A stretch of 64,000 bases of DNA from Tenodera sinensis (GCA_030765045.1 CM060963.1:119789735-119853734); one strand, 5' to 3'; shown: positions 22,411-32,330, counted from the stretch's first letter. The notes: generated by a model not told the origin, from the letters alone. Numbers and translations are program-made.

Positions 22411-22441
22411 TTTCGTCTGCGACTACGGCAGACATCATCAG
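22411..22441 (-). other. Hammerhead-like core, copy 1
   Basis: The minus strand reads CTGATGA, a 6-bp stem GTCTGC/GCAGAC with loop CGTAGTC, then GAAA. This is the order of the hammerhead core (box CUGAUGA, stem II, box GAAA). One U bulges at the base of stem II and stems I and III are not obvious, so activity is unproven. Penelope terminal repeats in other animals are known to carry hammerheads. The ORF stop TGA (22438-22440) lies inside CTGATGA. Confidence 0.5.
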
Positions 22442-25215
22442 TGGCGGCGAGGTCGAAGTTTCCTGGTGGAGATCTCAGCACCAACTGTGCTGGTCACCAC
22501 CAGAGGTGCGGTATTTATGTCGGCGGCTGGAGGGGAAGTACGTTGTGATAGGTCCGGGTGGCCAGTGGGCTGGACTTGTACCAGTGGAGTACTACAAGGA
22601 GCTGGCGTCTGATTGGCTGGAGAGGGGTTCTGGATTTTTGTTTTTGTTAACGCTGTTTGCCATATTCTGTTGAGTTTAAGTCCTTCTTCTTTGCGATTGA
22701 TATTATCTTTGTGCTTGTGTATTTCAATGGCTTCACGGAATAAGCGAGAATAGTAGTGGGATGTAGATGCCAGAATATCTGTATTACCATATTGGATGAT
22801 GTGTTCCCCTTCTTCGAGTATGGCATGTTCAGCAATTGCTGATTTTTCAGTTTGACCCAAGCGACAATTTCTTCTGTGTTCTTCAATGCGGGTTTTTATA
22901 CTACGTTGTGTGGTTCCGATGTACACTTTGCCACACGAACATGGTATTCTATATACTCCTGCGGTGGATAGAGGATCCCTGGGGTCCTTGGCGGAACGGA
23001 GTATGTTACAAATCTGTTTAGTGGGCTTGTAGACGGTGTCAATGTTGTGGCGTTTAAGTAGTTTGCCTATGCGGTCTGTGACTGATCTGATGTACGGTAA
23101 AAAGGCCTTGCCCTTCCTATTGTTTGCGGCTGTTTCTGTGATGTTGGGACCTTTACTAGGATGTAATGCTCTCTTAATTTCTCGTTTTGCGTAGCCATTA
23201 GAGTGGAGCGCTGACTCTAAGTGTTGAAATTCCTGGTGTAGAACTTGTGGTTCGCAAATGCGTGTAGCTCGGTCTGCCAGAGTTTTAATCATAGCACGCT
23301 TTTGTTTCGGATGGTGGTTGGAGTTCTTGTGAAGGTAGCGGTCTGTATGGGTCGGTTTACGGTACACCTTGTGGCCTAGTGTGCCATTCTGTTTTCTGTT
23401 TACCATGACATCCAAAAAGGGCAATTTGCCGTCTTGTTCCTTCTCCATGGTGAATTGAATTTGTTTATTGATGCTGTTGAGGTGATCCAGAAATTCTGTC
23501 AGGGCTGATTCTCCGTGACTCCAAATGACGAACGTGTCGTCCACGTAACGCCACCAGCACGAAGGTTTAAGCGGTGCTGAATCCAAGGCAGTAGCTTCGA
23601 AAAATTCCATGTAAAAGTTCGCAATAACCGGACTGAGAGGACTTCCCATTGCTACACCGTCTGTCTGTTCAAAGTATTCGTGGTTCCACTGGAAATACGT
23701 AGTCGTGAGGACGTGGTGGAAAAGCGTCGTAATGTCTTCTGGAAAAATCTCCTTAAGCTGTGTTATGGCTTCATTGACTGGAACCATGGTGAACAGAGAT
23801 GTTATGTCGAAACTGACAAGTAAGTCGTTGGGTTGTAAGCTGATGGTCTTGAGTTTCTGAATGAAATGGGCGGAGTCTTTTATGTATGTGTCAGTGTTGC
23901 CGATGTGAGGTTGCAGCATCTTTTCGAGGTATTTCGCAACTGCGTACGTAGGTGAGCCAATGGCGCTTACAATCGGCCTAAGGGGTGTGCCAGGCTTGTG
24001 AATCTTCGGAAGTCCATAAAGTCTGGGAGGTAAAGCTTCACTCCTCTTTAGTTTCAGCTGATCACTGGGTGGAATGGACGAAGACTTAATCAGTTGATTG
24101 GTTTTCCGAAGAACGCGACCTGTTGGATCCCTGGAGAGCTTCTTGTAGGTGGTCGGATCTAGAAGCTCAGTCACCTTGTGTTCGTAGTCACGTTGGTTCA
24201 TCACCACCGTGGCGTTTCCTTTGTCCGCCTGCAGTACTATAATCTCCTTGTTTGAGTTAAGATTTTTAAGAGCTTTTCGTTCTTGAAGAGAAAGATTGCT
24301 CTTAGGTGGCTTAGCTCGTTGAAGAATTCTAGAAGATTCGAGGCGTATTTGGTCCGCTGTAGTTGACGGCAATTCACGAATACCGGCTTCAATGCAGGAG
24401 ATGATTTCCTCTATAGGTAGTACATGGGGTGTGATGGCGTAGTTCCCACCTTTTGAGAGGACGGAAGCTTCTGCGGGTGACAGTTGATGGTCTGACAAAT
24501 TGACGACCGTTCGGCTTGTCTGTGCGAAGGCTGAAACTTCATTGTTGTTGTTCGAAGTGTGCCGATACTGCTTTTCTGCGCTAGAGTTCAGGCAGTCTTC
24601 ATATTTCTTTTTATGTCTTTCCGTAGTCCTGTAGTAGTGAGTGACCATTGAAGCAAACGTGATTCTGTCCACGTGATCCCAATGTTCCTTTTCCAACTTA
24701 TGGCTGAGGTGAAGATGTAACGACAGAAGTTCCTTATTGTTGTGGGCTAGTTCTCGGCGGGTTTGGTGGATGCGTTCCCGAAGAAGGGCTCGTTCCGTGC
24801 GGTTGTAAATACGGTGAGATGCAGCTGTAGTTAAGACGCGTTTTTGTCGTATGCACCGAGGAATTATGCCAGTATCACGGCAACGTAAAAGAAAACAAAG
24901 TGAACAAAGTAGTTGTGATTTTCTTACTCGTAGCACTTCTAGGCGCCGAATCCGTGGATGTGTTTCCTCCCCGTAGAGGCGATTCATCAAAATTCTAAGG
25001 CTTTCACGGCCGGTGTCAATACTAGATGCAATAATATTAACCGGGCTTGTGGGCCGTGGTCTATTGGGTTCCTTCTTCTTCCCAAACGTTTCGTCTGCGA
25101 CTACGGCAGACATCATCAGTGGAAACTTCGACCTCGCCGCCACTGATGATGTCTGCCGTAGTCGCAGACGAAACGTTTGGGAAGAAGAAGGAACCCAATA
25201 GACCACGGCCCACAA
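22438..25215 (-). CDS. Penelope-like RT/GIY-YIG endonuclease, left copy
   Basis: The open frame of 925 codons encodes a Penelope polyprotein. The N-terminal region is helical. RT follows with QADKGNATVVMN, LYGLPKIHKPGTPLRPIVSA, SFDITSLFTMVP, MGSPLSPVIANFYME and the catalytic WRYVDDTFVIW. A thumb motif VYRKPTHTDRYLH comes next. The C-terminal endonuclease is GVYRIPCSCGKVYIGTT plus TRIEEHRRNC. The enzyme copies its RNA and nicks the target. The first 50 or so codons derive from the terminal repeat read across the palindrome, so the true start is probably the ATG of MNRLYGEE (minus, near 24989) or one upstream. No internal stop. Confidence 0.93.
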   Translation of the reverse strand: MWAVVYWVPSSSQTFRLRLRQTSSVAARSKFPLMMSAVVADETFGKKKEPNRPRPTSPVNIIASSIDTGRESLRILMNRLYGEETHPRIRRLEVLRVRKSQLLCSLCFLLRCRDTGIIPRCIRQKRVLTTAASHRIYNRTERALLRERIHQTRRELAHNNKELLSLHLHLSHKLEKEHWDHVDRITFASMVTHYYRTTERHKKKYEDCLNSSAEKQYRHTSNNNNEVSAFAQTSRTVVNLSDHQLSPAEASVLSKGGNYAITPHVLPIEEIISCIEAGIRELPSTTADQIRLESSRILQRAKPPKSNLSLQERKALKNLNSNKEIIVLQADKGNATVVMNQRDYEHKVTELLDPTTYKKLSRDPTGRVLRKTNQLIKSSSIPPSDQLKLKRSEALPPRLYGLPKIHKPGTPLRPIVSAIGSPTYAVAKYLEKMLQPHIGNTDTYIKDSAHFIQKLKTISLQPNDLLVSFDITSLFTMVPVNEAITQLKEIFPEDITTLFHHVLTTTYFQWNHEYFEQTDGVAMGSPLSPVIANFYMEFFEATALDSAPLKPSCWWRYVDDTFVIWSHGESALTEFLDHLNSINKQIQFTMEKEQDGKLPFLDVMVNRKQNGTLGHKVYRKPTHTDRYLHKNSNHHPKQKRAMIKTLADRATRICEPQVLHQEFQHLESALHSNGYAKREIKRALHPSKGPNITETAANNRKGKAFLPYIRSVTDRIGKLLKRHNIDTVYKPTKQICNILRSAKDPRDPLSTAGVYRIPCSCGKVYIGTTQRSIKTRIEEHRRNCRLGQTEKSAIAEHAILEEGEHIIQYGNTDILASTSHYYSRLFREAIEIHKHKDNINRKEEGLKLNRIWQTALTKTKIQNPSPANQTPAPCSTPLVQVQPTGHPDLSQRTSPPAADINTAPLVVTSTVGAEISTRKLRPRRH

Positions 25216-27824
25216 GCCCGGTTAATATTATTGCATCTAGTATTGACACCGGCCGTGAAAGCCTTAGAATTTTGATGAATCGCCTCTACGGGGAGGAAAC
25301 ACATCCACGGATTCGGCGCCTAGAAGTGCTACGAGTAAGAAAATCACAACTACTTTGTTCACTTTGTTTTCTTTTACGTTGCCGTGATACTGGCATAATT
25401 CCTCGGTGCATACGACAAAAACGCGTCTTAACTACAGCTGCATCTCACCGTATTTACAACCGCACGGAACGAGCCCTTCTTCGGGAACGCATCCACCAAA
25501 CCCGCCGAGAACTAGCCCACAACAATAAGGAACTTCTGTCGTTACATCTTCACCTCAGCCATAAGTTGGAAAAGGAACATTGGGATCACGTGGACAGAAT
25601 CACGTTTGCTTCAATGGTCACTCACTACTACAGGACTACGGAAAGACATAAAAAGAAATATGAAGACTGCCTGAACTCTAGCGCAGAAAAGCAGTATCGG
25701 CACACTTCGAACAACAACAATGAAGTTTCAGCCTTCGCACAGACAAGCCGAACGGTCGTCAATTTGTCAGACCATCAACTGTCACCCGCAGAAGCTTCCG
25801 TCCTCTCAAAAGGTGGGAACTACGCCATCACACCCCATGTACTACCTATAGAGGAAATCATCTCCTGCATTGAAGCCGGTATTCGTGAATTGCCGTCAAC
25901 TACAGCGGACCAAATACGCCTCGAATCTTCTAGAATTCTTCAACGAGCTAAGCCACCTAAGAGCAATCTTTCTCTTCAAGAACGAAAAGCTCTTAAAAAT
26001 CTTAACTCAAACAAGGAGATTATAGTACTGCAGGCGGACAAAGGAAACGCCACGGTGGTGATGAACCAACGTGACTACGAACACAAGGTGACTGAGCTTC
26101 TAGATCCGACCACCTACAAGAAGCTCTCCAGGGATCCAACAGGTCGCGTTCTTCGGAAAACCAATCAACTGATTAAGTCTTCGTCCATTCCACCCAGTGA
26201 TCAGCTGAAACTAAAGAGGAGTGAAGCTTTACCTCCCAGACTTTATGGACTTCCGAAGATTCACAAGCCTGGCACACCCCTTAGGCCGATTGTAAGCGCC
26301 ATTGGCTCACCTACGTACGCAGTTGCGAAATACCTCGAAAAGATGCTGCAACCTCACATCGGCAACACTGACACATACATAAAAGACTCCGCCCATTTCA
26401 TTCAGAAACTCAAGACCATCAGCTTACAACCCAACGACTTACTTGTCAGTTTCGACATAACATCTCTGTTCACCATGGTTCCAGTCAATGAAGCCATAAC
26501 ACAGCTTAAGGAGATTTTTCCAGAAGACATTACGACGCTTTTCCACCACGTCCTCACGACTACGTATTTCCAGTGGAACCACGAATACTTTGAACAGACA
26601 GACGGTGTAGCAATGGGAAGTCCTCTCAGTCCGGTTATTGCGAACTTTTACATGGAATTTTTCGAAGCTACTGCCTTGGATTCAGCACCGCTTAAACCTT
26701 CGTGCTGGTGGCGTTACGTGGACGACACGTTCGTCATTTGGAGTCACGGAGAATCAGCCCTGACAGAATTTCTGGATCACCTCAACAGCATCAATAAACA
26801 AATTCAATTCACCATGGAGAAGGAACAAGACGGCAAATTGCCCTTTTTGGATGTCATGGTAAACAGAAAACAGAATGGCACACTAGGCCACAAGGTGTAC
26901 CGTAAACCGACCCATACAGACCGCTACCTTCACAAGAACTCCAACCACCATCCGAAACAAAAGCGTGCTATGATTAAAACTCTGGCAGACCGAGCTACAC
27001 GCATTTGCGAACCACAAGTTCTACACCAGGAATTTCAACACTTAGAGTCAGCGCTCCACTCTAATGGCTACGCAAAACGAGAAATTAAGAGAGCATTACA
27101 TCCTAGTAAAGGTCCCAACATCACAGAAACAGCCGCAAACAATAGGAAGGACAAGGCCTTTTTACCGTACATCAGATCAGTCACAGACCGCATAGGCAAA
27201 CTACTTAAACGCCACAACATTGACACCGTCTACAAGCCCACTAAACAGATTTGTAACATACTCCGTTCCGCCAAGGACCCCAGGGATCCTCTATCCACCG
27301 CAGGAGTATATAGAATACCTTGTTCGTGTGGCAAAGTGTACATCGGAACCACACAACGTAGTATAAAAACCCGCATTGAAGAACACAGAAGAAATTGTCG
27401 CTTGGGTCAAACTGAAAAATCAGCAATTGCTGAACATGCCATACTCGAAGAAGGGGAACACATCATCCAATATGGTAACACAGATATTCTGGCATCTACA
27501 TCCCACTACTATTCTCGCTTATTCCGTGAAGCCATTGAAATACACAAGCACAAAGATAATATCAATCGCAAAGAAGAAGGACTTAAACTCAACAGAATAT
27601 GGCAAACAGCGTTAACAAAAACAAAAATCCAGAACCCCTCTCCAGCCAATCAGACGCCAGCTCCTTGTAGTACTCCACTGGTACAAGTCCAGCCCACTGG
27701 CCACCCGGACCTATCACAACGTACTTCCCCTCCAGCCGCCGACATAAATACCGCACCTCTGGTGGTGACCAGCACAGTTGGTGCTGAGATCTCCACCAGG
27801 AAACTTCGACCTCGCCGCCACTGA
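25047..27824 (+). CDS. Penelope-like RT/GIY-YIG endonuclease, right copy
   Basis: The mirror image of the left copy: same 925-codon length, same RT motifs and GIY-YIG domain. In the compared body I saw one amino-acid difference (NNRKDKAF here, NNRKGKAF on the left). The first 30 or so codons differ because the frame starts inside the opposite arm's repeat, so the annotated start is probably artificial. The two frames diverge from the shared centre. Both are intact, so either could be a source gene. Confidence 0.93.
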   Translation: MWAVVYWVPSSSQTFRLRLRQTSSVETSTSPPLMMSAVVADETFGKKKEPNRPRPTSPVNIIASSIDTGRESLRILMNRLYGEETHPRIRRLEVLRVRKSQLLCSLCFLLRCRDTGIIPRCIRQKRVLTTAASHRIYNRTERALLRERIHQTRRELAHNNKELLSLHLHLSHKLEKEHWDHVDRITFASMVTHYYRTTERHKKKYEDCLNSSAEKQYRHTSNNNNEVSAFAQTSRTVVNLSDHQLSPAEASVLSKGGNYAITPHVLPIEEIISCIEAGIRELPSTTADQIRLESSRILQRAKPPKSNLSLQERKALKNLNSNKEIIVLQADKGNATVVMNQRDYEHKVTELLDPTTYKKLSRDPTGRVLRKTNQLIKSSSIPPSDQLKLKRSEALPPRLYGLPKIHKPGTPLRPIVSAIGSPTYAVAKYLEKMLQPHIGNTDTYIKDSAHFIQKLKTISLQPNDLLVSFDITSLFTMVPVNEAITQLKEIFPEDITTLFHHVLTTTYFQWNHEYFEQTDGVAMGSPLSPVIANFYMEFFEATALDSAPLKPSCWWRYVDDTFVIWSHGESALTEFLDHLNSINKQIQFTMEKEQDGKLPFLDVMVNRKQNGTLGHKVYRKPTHTDRYLHKNSNHHPKQKRAMIKTLADRATRICEPQVLHQEFQHLESALHSNGYAKREIKRALHPSKGPNITETAANNRKDKAFLPYIRSVTDRIGKLLKRHNIDTVYKPTKQICNILRSAKDPRDPLSTAGVYRIPCSCGKVYIGTTQRSIKTRIEEHRRNCRLGQTEKSAIAEHAILEEGEHIIQYGNTDILASTSHYYSRLFREAIEIHKHKDNINRKEEGLKLNRIWQTALTKTKIQNPSPANQTPAPCSTPLVQVQPTGHPDLSQRTSPPAADINTAPLVVTSTVGAEISTRKLRPRRH
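25089..25119 (-). other. Hammerhead-like core, copy 2
   Basis: Same core as 22411-22441, in the inner terminal repeat of the left arm, 23 bp from its mirror image at 25143. Confidence 0.5.
25143..25173 (+). other. Hammerhead-like core, copy 3
   Basis: CTGATGA, stem GTCTGC/GCAGAC, GAAA on the plus strand, mirror of the core at 25089-25119. The two central cores could pair with each other as a long hairpin in any transcript crossing the centre. Confidence 0.5.
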
Positions 27825-27851
27825 TGATGTCTGCCGTAGTCGCAGACGAAA
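27821..27851 (+). other. Hammerhead-like core, copy 4
   Basis: Same core at the 3' end of the right copy. The ORF stop codon again falls inside the CTGATGA box. After GAAA this copy reads cgttaggaag where the others read cgtttgggaag, which may affect stem III. Confidence 0.5.
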
Positions 27852-27917
27852 CGTTAGGAAGAAGAAGGAACCCAATAGACCACGGCCCACAAGCCCGGTT
27901 AATATTATTGCATCTAG

Positions 27918-27929
27918 CATTATTCTTAT
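27918..27929. repeat. Target-site duplication, right
   Basis: cattattcttat, partner of 22298-22309. Confidence 0.88.
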
Positions 27930-28517
27930 GTTGAAATGTTCAAACTACTACAATTATCAGTTGTCTCCTGAGCGCAGTGGTAGCACTGCTGCTTACCAAG
28001 AGGGTACAAGCATGCCCCATTTTCCCCCGCTGGGAGACTTGGTCAGAGGTGCACTCAGCCACATTAGGTCCCTGAAAGGCCAATTGAGGAGCTACTTGAT
28101 TGTGAAAAGATTTGTAGGTTTAGGCAATAAAGTTCTGCTAAGAACAATATATTATGGACAAGTCCATCCATATCTCTCCTATGGCATTATAGCCTGGGGA
28201 CGCAAGTACAAAGAAGAATACAAACCGAGTTTTTGTGTTACAAAAAGAGCAGTAAGGTTGATCCGGGATTTAAAACAAACAGAATCCTGTAAAGAGACAT
28301 TTAAAAATTTAAACATTATGACCTTATATTCATTATATATATGAAACAAAATTGTACTTAAAAACCAAAGATAGTAATAGACAACTAAATAGAAACAATC
28401 ATGATCACCTTACAAGAAATAAATACAACTATGCACCACAAATACACTCATTATAATTATATAAAACCAAACCAACAGCTTCAGCATGCGAATATTACAA
28501 TAAACTCCCCTTATATG

Positions 28518-29031
28518 CAGTGCTGTTAGTTTAAGAATCGGCACTAGCAACAAATGCCGTGCTCCTGCAAGTCACCGCCCGCTCGCCAATAGACAGGACT
28601 TTACATGCCGGAAGAAACTGGCGCGACTTATCAGATGGTTGGCCTTTGTTGTTTCTTTTTGTCAATCACACAACCTGTTTCCATAAACTTTTTCACTAAC
28701 TTGCGTACTGAATCTCCGTGAGGAACTGGGCGATCAGGAAATTTACGTCTAAATTTTCACCTGGTTTTGCAAACCGATTTCTTTTTCAGACAATAGCTTT
28801 TCACTATATATGCACGTTCACTTACTGAATATTTCACCATCATGCAAACAACACGTCCAACCATCTGATAAGTTGTACCACTACTGCGTGCCAAGGTCAA
28901 AACTAACAGACACATGAAAAGTGCACGCCAGTTTCTTCCGGCATGTAAAGTCCCGTCTATGGGCGAGCGGGCGGTGACTTGTCGCAGTGCAGCATTTGTC
29001 GCTAGTGCCGATTCTTAAACTAACAGCACTG
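28518..29031. mobile_element. MITE with about 107-bp TIRs and a transposase HTH scrap
   Basis: CAGTGCTGTTAGTTTAAG at the left and its complement at the right begin long inverted repeats, matching over about 107 bp with few differences. A second inner pair, cttatcagatggttgg and ccaaccatctgataag, lies further in. The host CR1 frame resumes with TATA on both sides, suggesting a TATA duplication. The interior retains a coding scrap on the minus strand (28631-28843). Confidence 0.8.
28631..28843 (-). pseudogene. DUF4817-like helix-turn-helix of a transposase
   Basis: The minus strand encodes MVKYSVSERAYIVKSYCLKK and, after one in-frame TGA, KFRRKFPDRPVPHGDSVRKL plus VKKFMETG. This is the DNA-binding DUF4817 helix-turn-helix that begins IS630/Tc1-like transposases in insects. 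It ends at a stop just inside the inner inverted repeat. The DDE domain is deleted, so the element is non-autonomous, but it keeps the binding-domain exon. Confidence 0.7.
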
Positions 29032-29305
29032 TATAAAGAACACCCAAAACCATAAAGTTTTCAAGGAGCTCAAAAAATATTATACAAATAGCTGTTTTAA
29101 CTCGATAGTGGAATTTTTGAATGAAGAATTGTAAACAACTGATATAACCAAATTTGTAAGTTTTATTGATAACCATGCACAAACGTTACTTACTGATAGT
29201 AGTGTTTATAACATTATTGTATTTGTTTTCTTACTTTTCAATGTATGTATTTTATGTAACCTGATATATTCAACATGTATACGTTCTAAAATGATGAATA
29301 AAGAA

Positions 29306-29341
29306 GGAAAGAAAGAAAGAAAGAAAGAAAAAAAGAAAGAA
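29306..29341 (+). repeat. (GAAA)n microsatellite
   Basis: About nine GAAA-type repeats with an A interruption, directly after the CR1-like 3' end; CR1 family members commonly end in microsatellites. Confidence 0.85.
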
Positions 29342-29345
29342 TAAT

Positions 29346-29599
29346 AGCGGCCCCCGGTTGAGAAGACCACATAACCAGCCAGGAAGGACCAGGGCACTGA
29401 CCACGTCCCACCTCCAGTACTGCATCCCACTCATGATGCCTATGTTGGCAGTGGGGAATGCAACAGTCGGGCAGTAGACCATGGCCCAGAGGGACTGTTG
29501 TGCCATGGGTTTACGTTTGCTATGATTATCATTGAAAAATATGAATGGTCTTGACTAGTTTTTGTAGACTTTATATAAAATTAAATAGAACACTTTACT
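29346..29599. other. Unassigned GC-richer segment
   Basis: About 165 bp (29346-29510) of clearly more G+C-rich sequence, with no conserved frame or repeat partner in the window, then A+T-rich sequence. Origin unknown. Confidence 0.4.
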
Positions 29600-29998
29600 G
29601 TTAATAGTGGGTGCCTCTATTTTTAATATCTATACTGATAAAATATTAGCTTTCCATCTGACAAATTCTTTTTCTCCAATAATCCATTATTTCAATGAAA
29701 AGATGCTCATTTTGAAAAATAAGGATCATGTAATGAATTTTGAAATATTGCCGATTGATTCTGTTAACAAATTTGGTTTATGTTCATTGGTTGCTAACAT
29801 AAAAATATTAAGTGATCTAGTGTTTTTTACAATGGCAACCCGTATAAAAAGGATGATACTGATGGTACAGTAAATATACTGTGAAACTACAATTAATTTC
29901 AAGAACTTTCAGCAAATACTAAGATAAGTGAAGCTTATAGTCTCTCACGTATGTTATAATTTATAGAATTATATTGCTTCACTATTAGTAGCTTCATA
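29600..29998 (+). pseudogene. Penelope family B relic, 3' end
   Basis: The frame includes MLILKNKDHVMNFEILPIDS, which parallels FILKYRNRVMNFELASIDC downstream of the GIY-YIG domain at 58150-58220. It is followed by ctaagataagtgaagctt, one half of the family's hairpin, and the tail ttgcttcactattagtagct. The GIY-YIG domain itself is gone. Diverged, old copy. Confidence 0.65.
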
Positions 29999-30799
29999 AC
30001 TAACAATCTCAAATTAAACATTGCATGTCAACTATATTGTTGCCGAATATGCATAAACAAACATTCAAAATAAAAATTTTAAAGAATTTTTTTTCTTCAT
30101 GAATCATTTCTTCCTCTTGTGTAGATTCCAAGTATATTTCAAGGAAAATGCATTTCTCTTTCTTTAGTATTAGTACTTAAATTCATTGTTTTTGGTAAAT
30201 GTTTTCATAAAAATTGATGGTTAATTAAAAACCCCAGTGACTAGTCCATTGTTAAATTTCGGAAAAAGCCATGACACATTGTTAGGTTAGAATAGTTTGT
30301 ATTCTTCTGCCCCAACCAGTTGTGTCCTCGTCTATTATTGTTAATATGGAAACAGTATCCCCTCTACCTAAAGAGCAATGCATTTCTAGAACATCCAATA
30401 ATTTCAATCTTCTTAATCTGCATGCCCTTTGAAAACACAGGTAAACCTGCCAACTTTTGTGAACTTGCCTTTTAGTTATTGTTGGCTAGTGTTCGGTAAT
30501 TCCAAAGACTTTGTAAATATGAGTAATTCTGTAATTTCCAAGCACAAATTCTGGAAGGCATATAAAAGTTAGATTAACATGTTACTTGCTCACACATGTG
30601 TATCTTATTTATTATTTATTAAGATAAATAAAAGTAATAAGCAGATAATTTGGAAAAAGGCCTCTGTATCCCCACATTATCACCAACATTCAGTTTTTAT
30701 CATCTTTAGCACACTTAAGCTAGTATATGCCGAAAGAGGAATTACCTAATACTTAAAATATCACTTTCATAGTACTATAATTATAAAGTTAACACTTAC
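29999..30799. other. RACGAP1 intron sequence (downstream side), no feature seen
   Basis: Between the Penelope relic and the exon donor. A+T-rich, no conserved frame, no repeat partner noticed. Confidence 0.5.
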
Positions 30800-30929
30800 T
30801 GCAACTTGTTTCTTTGTTTCTTCCATCATAGTTCCTGGATCAGGATCACAAGAATAACCAACTATTGTTGGACCAAAAACTTTTGCAAGGTTTGATGCGG
30901 GCATCTTACACTCACTACACGCAGAAACT
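30800..30929 (-). CDS. RACGAP1: RACGAP1 orthologue, RhoGAP exon (third visible)
   Basis: The minus strand has acceptor ttttcag at 30930-30936 and donor GTAAGT at 30799-30794. The 130-nt exon encodes SACSECKMPASNLAKVFGPT followed by IVGYSCDPDPGTMMEE. The NLAKVFGPTIV block is the RhoGAP signature near the end of the fold and matches RACGAP1. Its first base completes the Arg codon begun at the end of 47860-48110, and it ends at a codon boundary. RACGAP1 is the GTPase-activating subunit of centralspindlin, acting at the spindle midzone in cytokinesis. The next exon was not found to the left. Confidence 0.9.
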
Positions 30930-30936
30930 CTGAAAA

Positions 30937-32195
30937 TTATGTTTAAATGAACATGTACTCATCCAAAATGGAGTAAATGAAGCTAGTGACCAGAAGCAGC
31001 ACTAGCAAGTAGGTTTTGGTGTGGTCCAACTTTAAGGGGAGTAAGTACCGATTATCTTGATAATGTTAATTTAACCAAATTTGGGTGCTGTTTTCTCAGA
31101 AACTATGCAATTCAATAAGCTGGAACTTAACTGAAGGTTCAATTAGCCCTCCTTTATGGCAGACTAAATATAAGCTGAGTTTAGCCATCCATTGCAGAAA
31201 AAGATTTTTTCATTTACAATAATTTTTTGTCGTAAAAATGAATGAATTTTTCATTTTTCTCTTCAATCATTTTATCACTAAAATGTTTGGTCTACATTAA
31301 AGAGTATGGTTAGTTTTACAATTCACATAAATTTCAAATCATTAACTTTGATAGTTTCTGAGAAAATTGCACCAGAACCATTAAAAAGTGAATCTACGAG
31401 AAAACTTCAAAAGTTACAACACGAAGTTACGTACCACTCACACACAGAATTTGCTTGTATCCACTTTACAAAGAGGAAGGATTATCTGTAGCAATTCACA
31501 GGACTACCAATAGAATCAACACAAAATTCTCTTTGGAATATGGGTGCTTTCCTTTAGATAGCTGTAATAGTATTTGAAATATGAGATTTACAAGTTTGAG
31601 CAAATAACTTGTGTAGGCCTTACCAAATGGCATGGCATACATTTAAATGTCCTGTAAAATAGTCTTAAATCTGCCAAAATGAAGACATATTTCAGGATTA
31701 TATATACAAGAATAAAAATAACATAACTCATTTTGTCATTTTTTGACCAAATTCTGTACTTACTCCTCTTAAGCACCCCTCCCAGGATGAGAACATTAGG
31801 TGAATACAGTAAAATCTGTCATATGTTCTAAAAAATACTGGAAGTTGGAGTGTTGTTGGAATCACATTAAAACAAAAAATTAGTTGATTAATAACACTAA
31901 ACAACTCATTTTTTAAATTTCTGGGACACTTTGGAAAAAAAAAGATCACATTAATCTATAACCTAAACTATTAAAACGTATATCAGGAAACCAAGAATTG
32001 TAAACATGGGAACAGATCTTCATCTAGAAGAACAAGGACTGAGTTTTCAATTTTGATACCGCACAGATCACAGTCTATGGAAAGATCAACTTCTACAAAT
32101 AAACTCAGCCAATGTTTGGTTCATAATGAAGGAAACCAGCCTCTGAAACATACTCTGAGAAATTTAAAATCGAAGTGTTGTTTAGTGTTTTTTTT
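30937..32195. other. Intron sequence, no feature seen
   Basis: A+T-rich intronic sequence. Frames here lack conservation or codon character. Confidence 0.5.
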
Positions 32196-32330
32196 AATAT
32201 GCCAACCAACTTACTGCTGGTGTTTTTAAACACACAAGCCATGTATGGGCAATGTTTGAGAGGTACAATCAGGACTGAAAAATTTCTATGGCTCTGAATT
32301 TTTCAGTCCTGATTCTACCTCTCAATTTGT
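32196..32330. mobile_element. S1 SINE fragment ending in a fold-back
   Basis: caacttactgctggtgtttttaaac through gagaggta is the S1 body in minus orientation. It then turns back: gtacaatcaggactgaaaaa is followed 17 bp later by its complement tttttcagtcctgattc and the inverted S1 phrase tacctctcaa. Confidence 0.7.

Larger units (their letters stand above)
22310..27917. mobile_element. Palindromic pair of Penelope-like elements
   Basis: Two Penelope-like retroelements lie in head-to-head inverted order, each arm about 2.75 kb, meeting at a 23-bp centre (25120-25142). The whole unit is flanked by a 12-bp direct repeat cattattcttat (22298-22309 and 27918-27929), so both arms entered as one insertion. 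The left arm extends about 34 bp beyond the right. By eye the arms differ at only a few positions (for example a Gly/Asp codon near 23116/27149 and small changes in the right terminal repeat). Each arm carries one open frame ending in GIY-YIG. Confidence 0.92.
28085..29305 (+). pseudogene. CR1-like LINE, 5'-truncated, split by a MITE
   Basis: The frame at 28085-28341 encodes the end of a LINE RT (LRTIYYGQVHPYLSYGIIAWG, then TKRAVRLIRDLKQTESCKE). It parallels YYGIIHSYLNYGIELWG in the CR1-like element at 52-56 kb. The 3' end aacctgatatattcaacatg ... gatgaataaag is almost the same as at 56090-56135, so both belong to one family. It is interrupted at 28518-29031; the C-terminal coding resumes after the MITE as YKEHPKT. 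A GAAA-rich microsatellite follows the tail at 29306-29341. Confidence 0.8.

Noticed and set aside
22250..25304. Short frames (60-112 codons) on either strand around the Penelope terminal repeats
   Set aside because: Palindromic repeat read in extra frames; they only mirror the terminal repeat and GIY-YIG coding.
29206..29506. Minus-strand frames with Phe/Ser-rich stretch
   Set aside because: The Phe/Ser run is the (GAAA)n microsatellite; no conserved domain.
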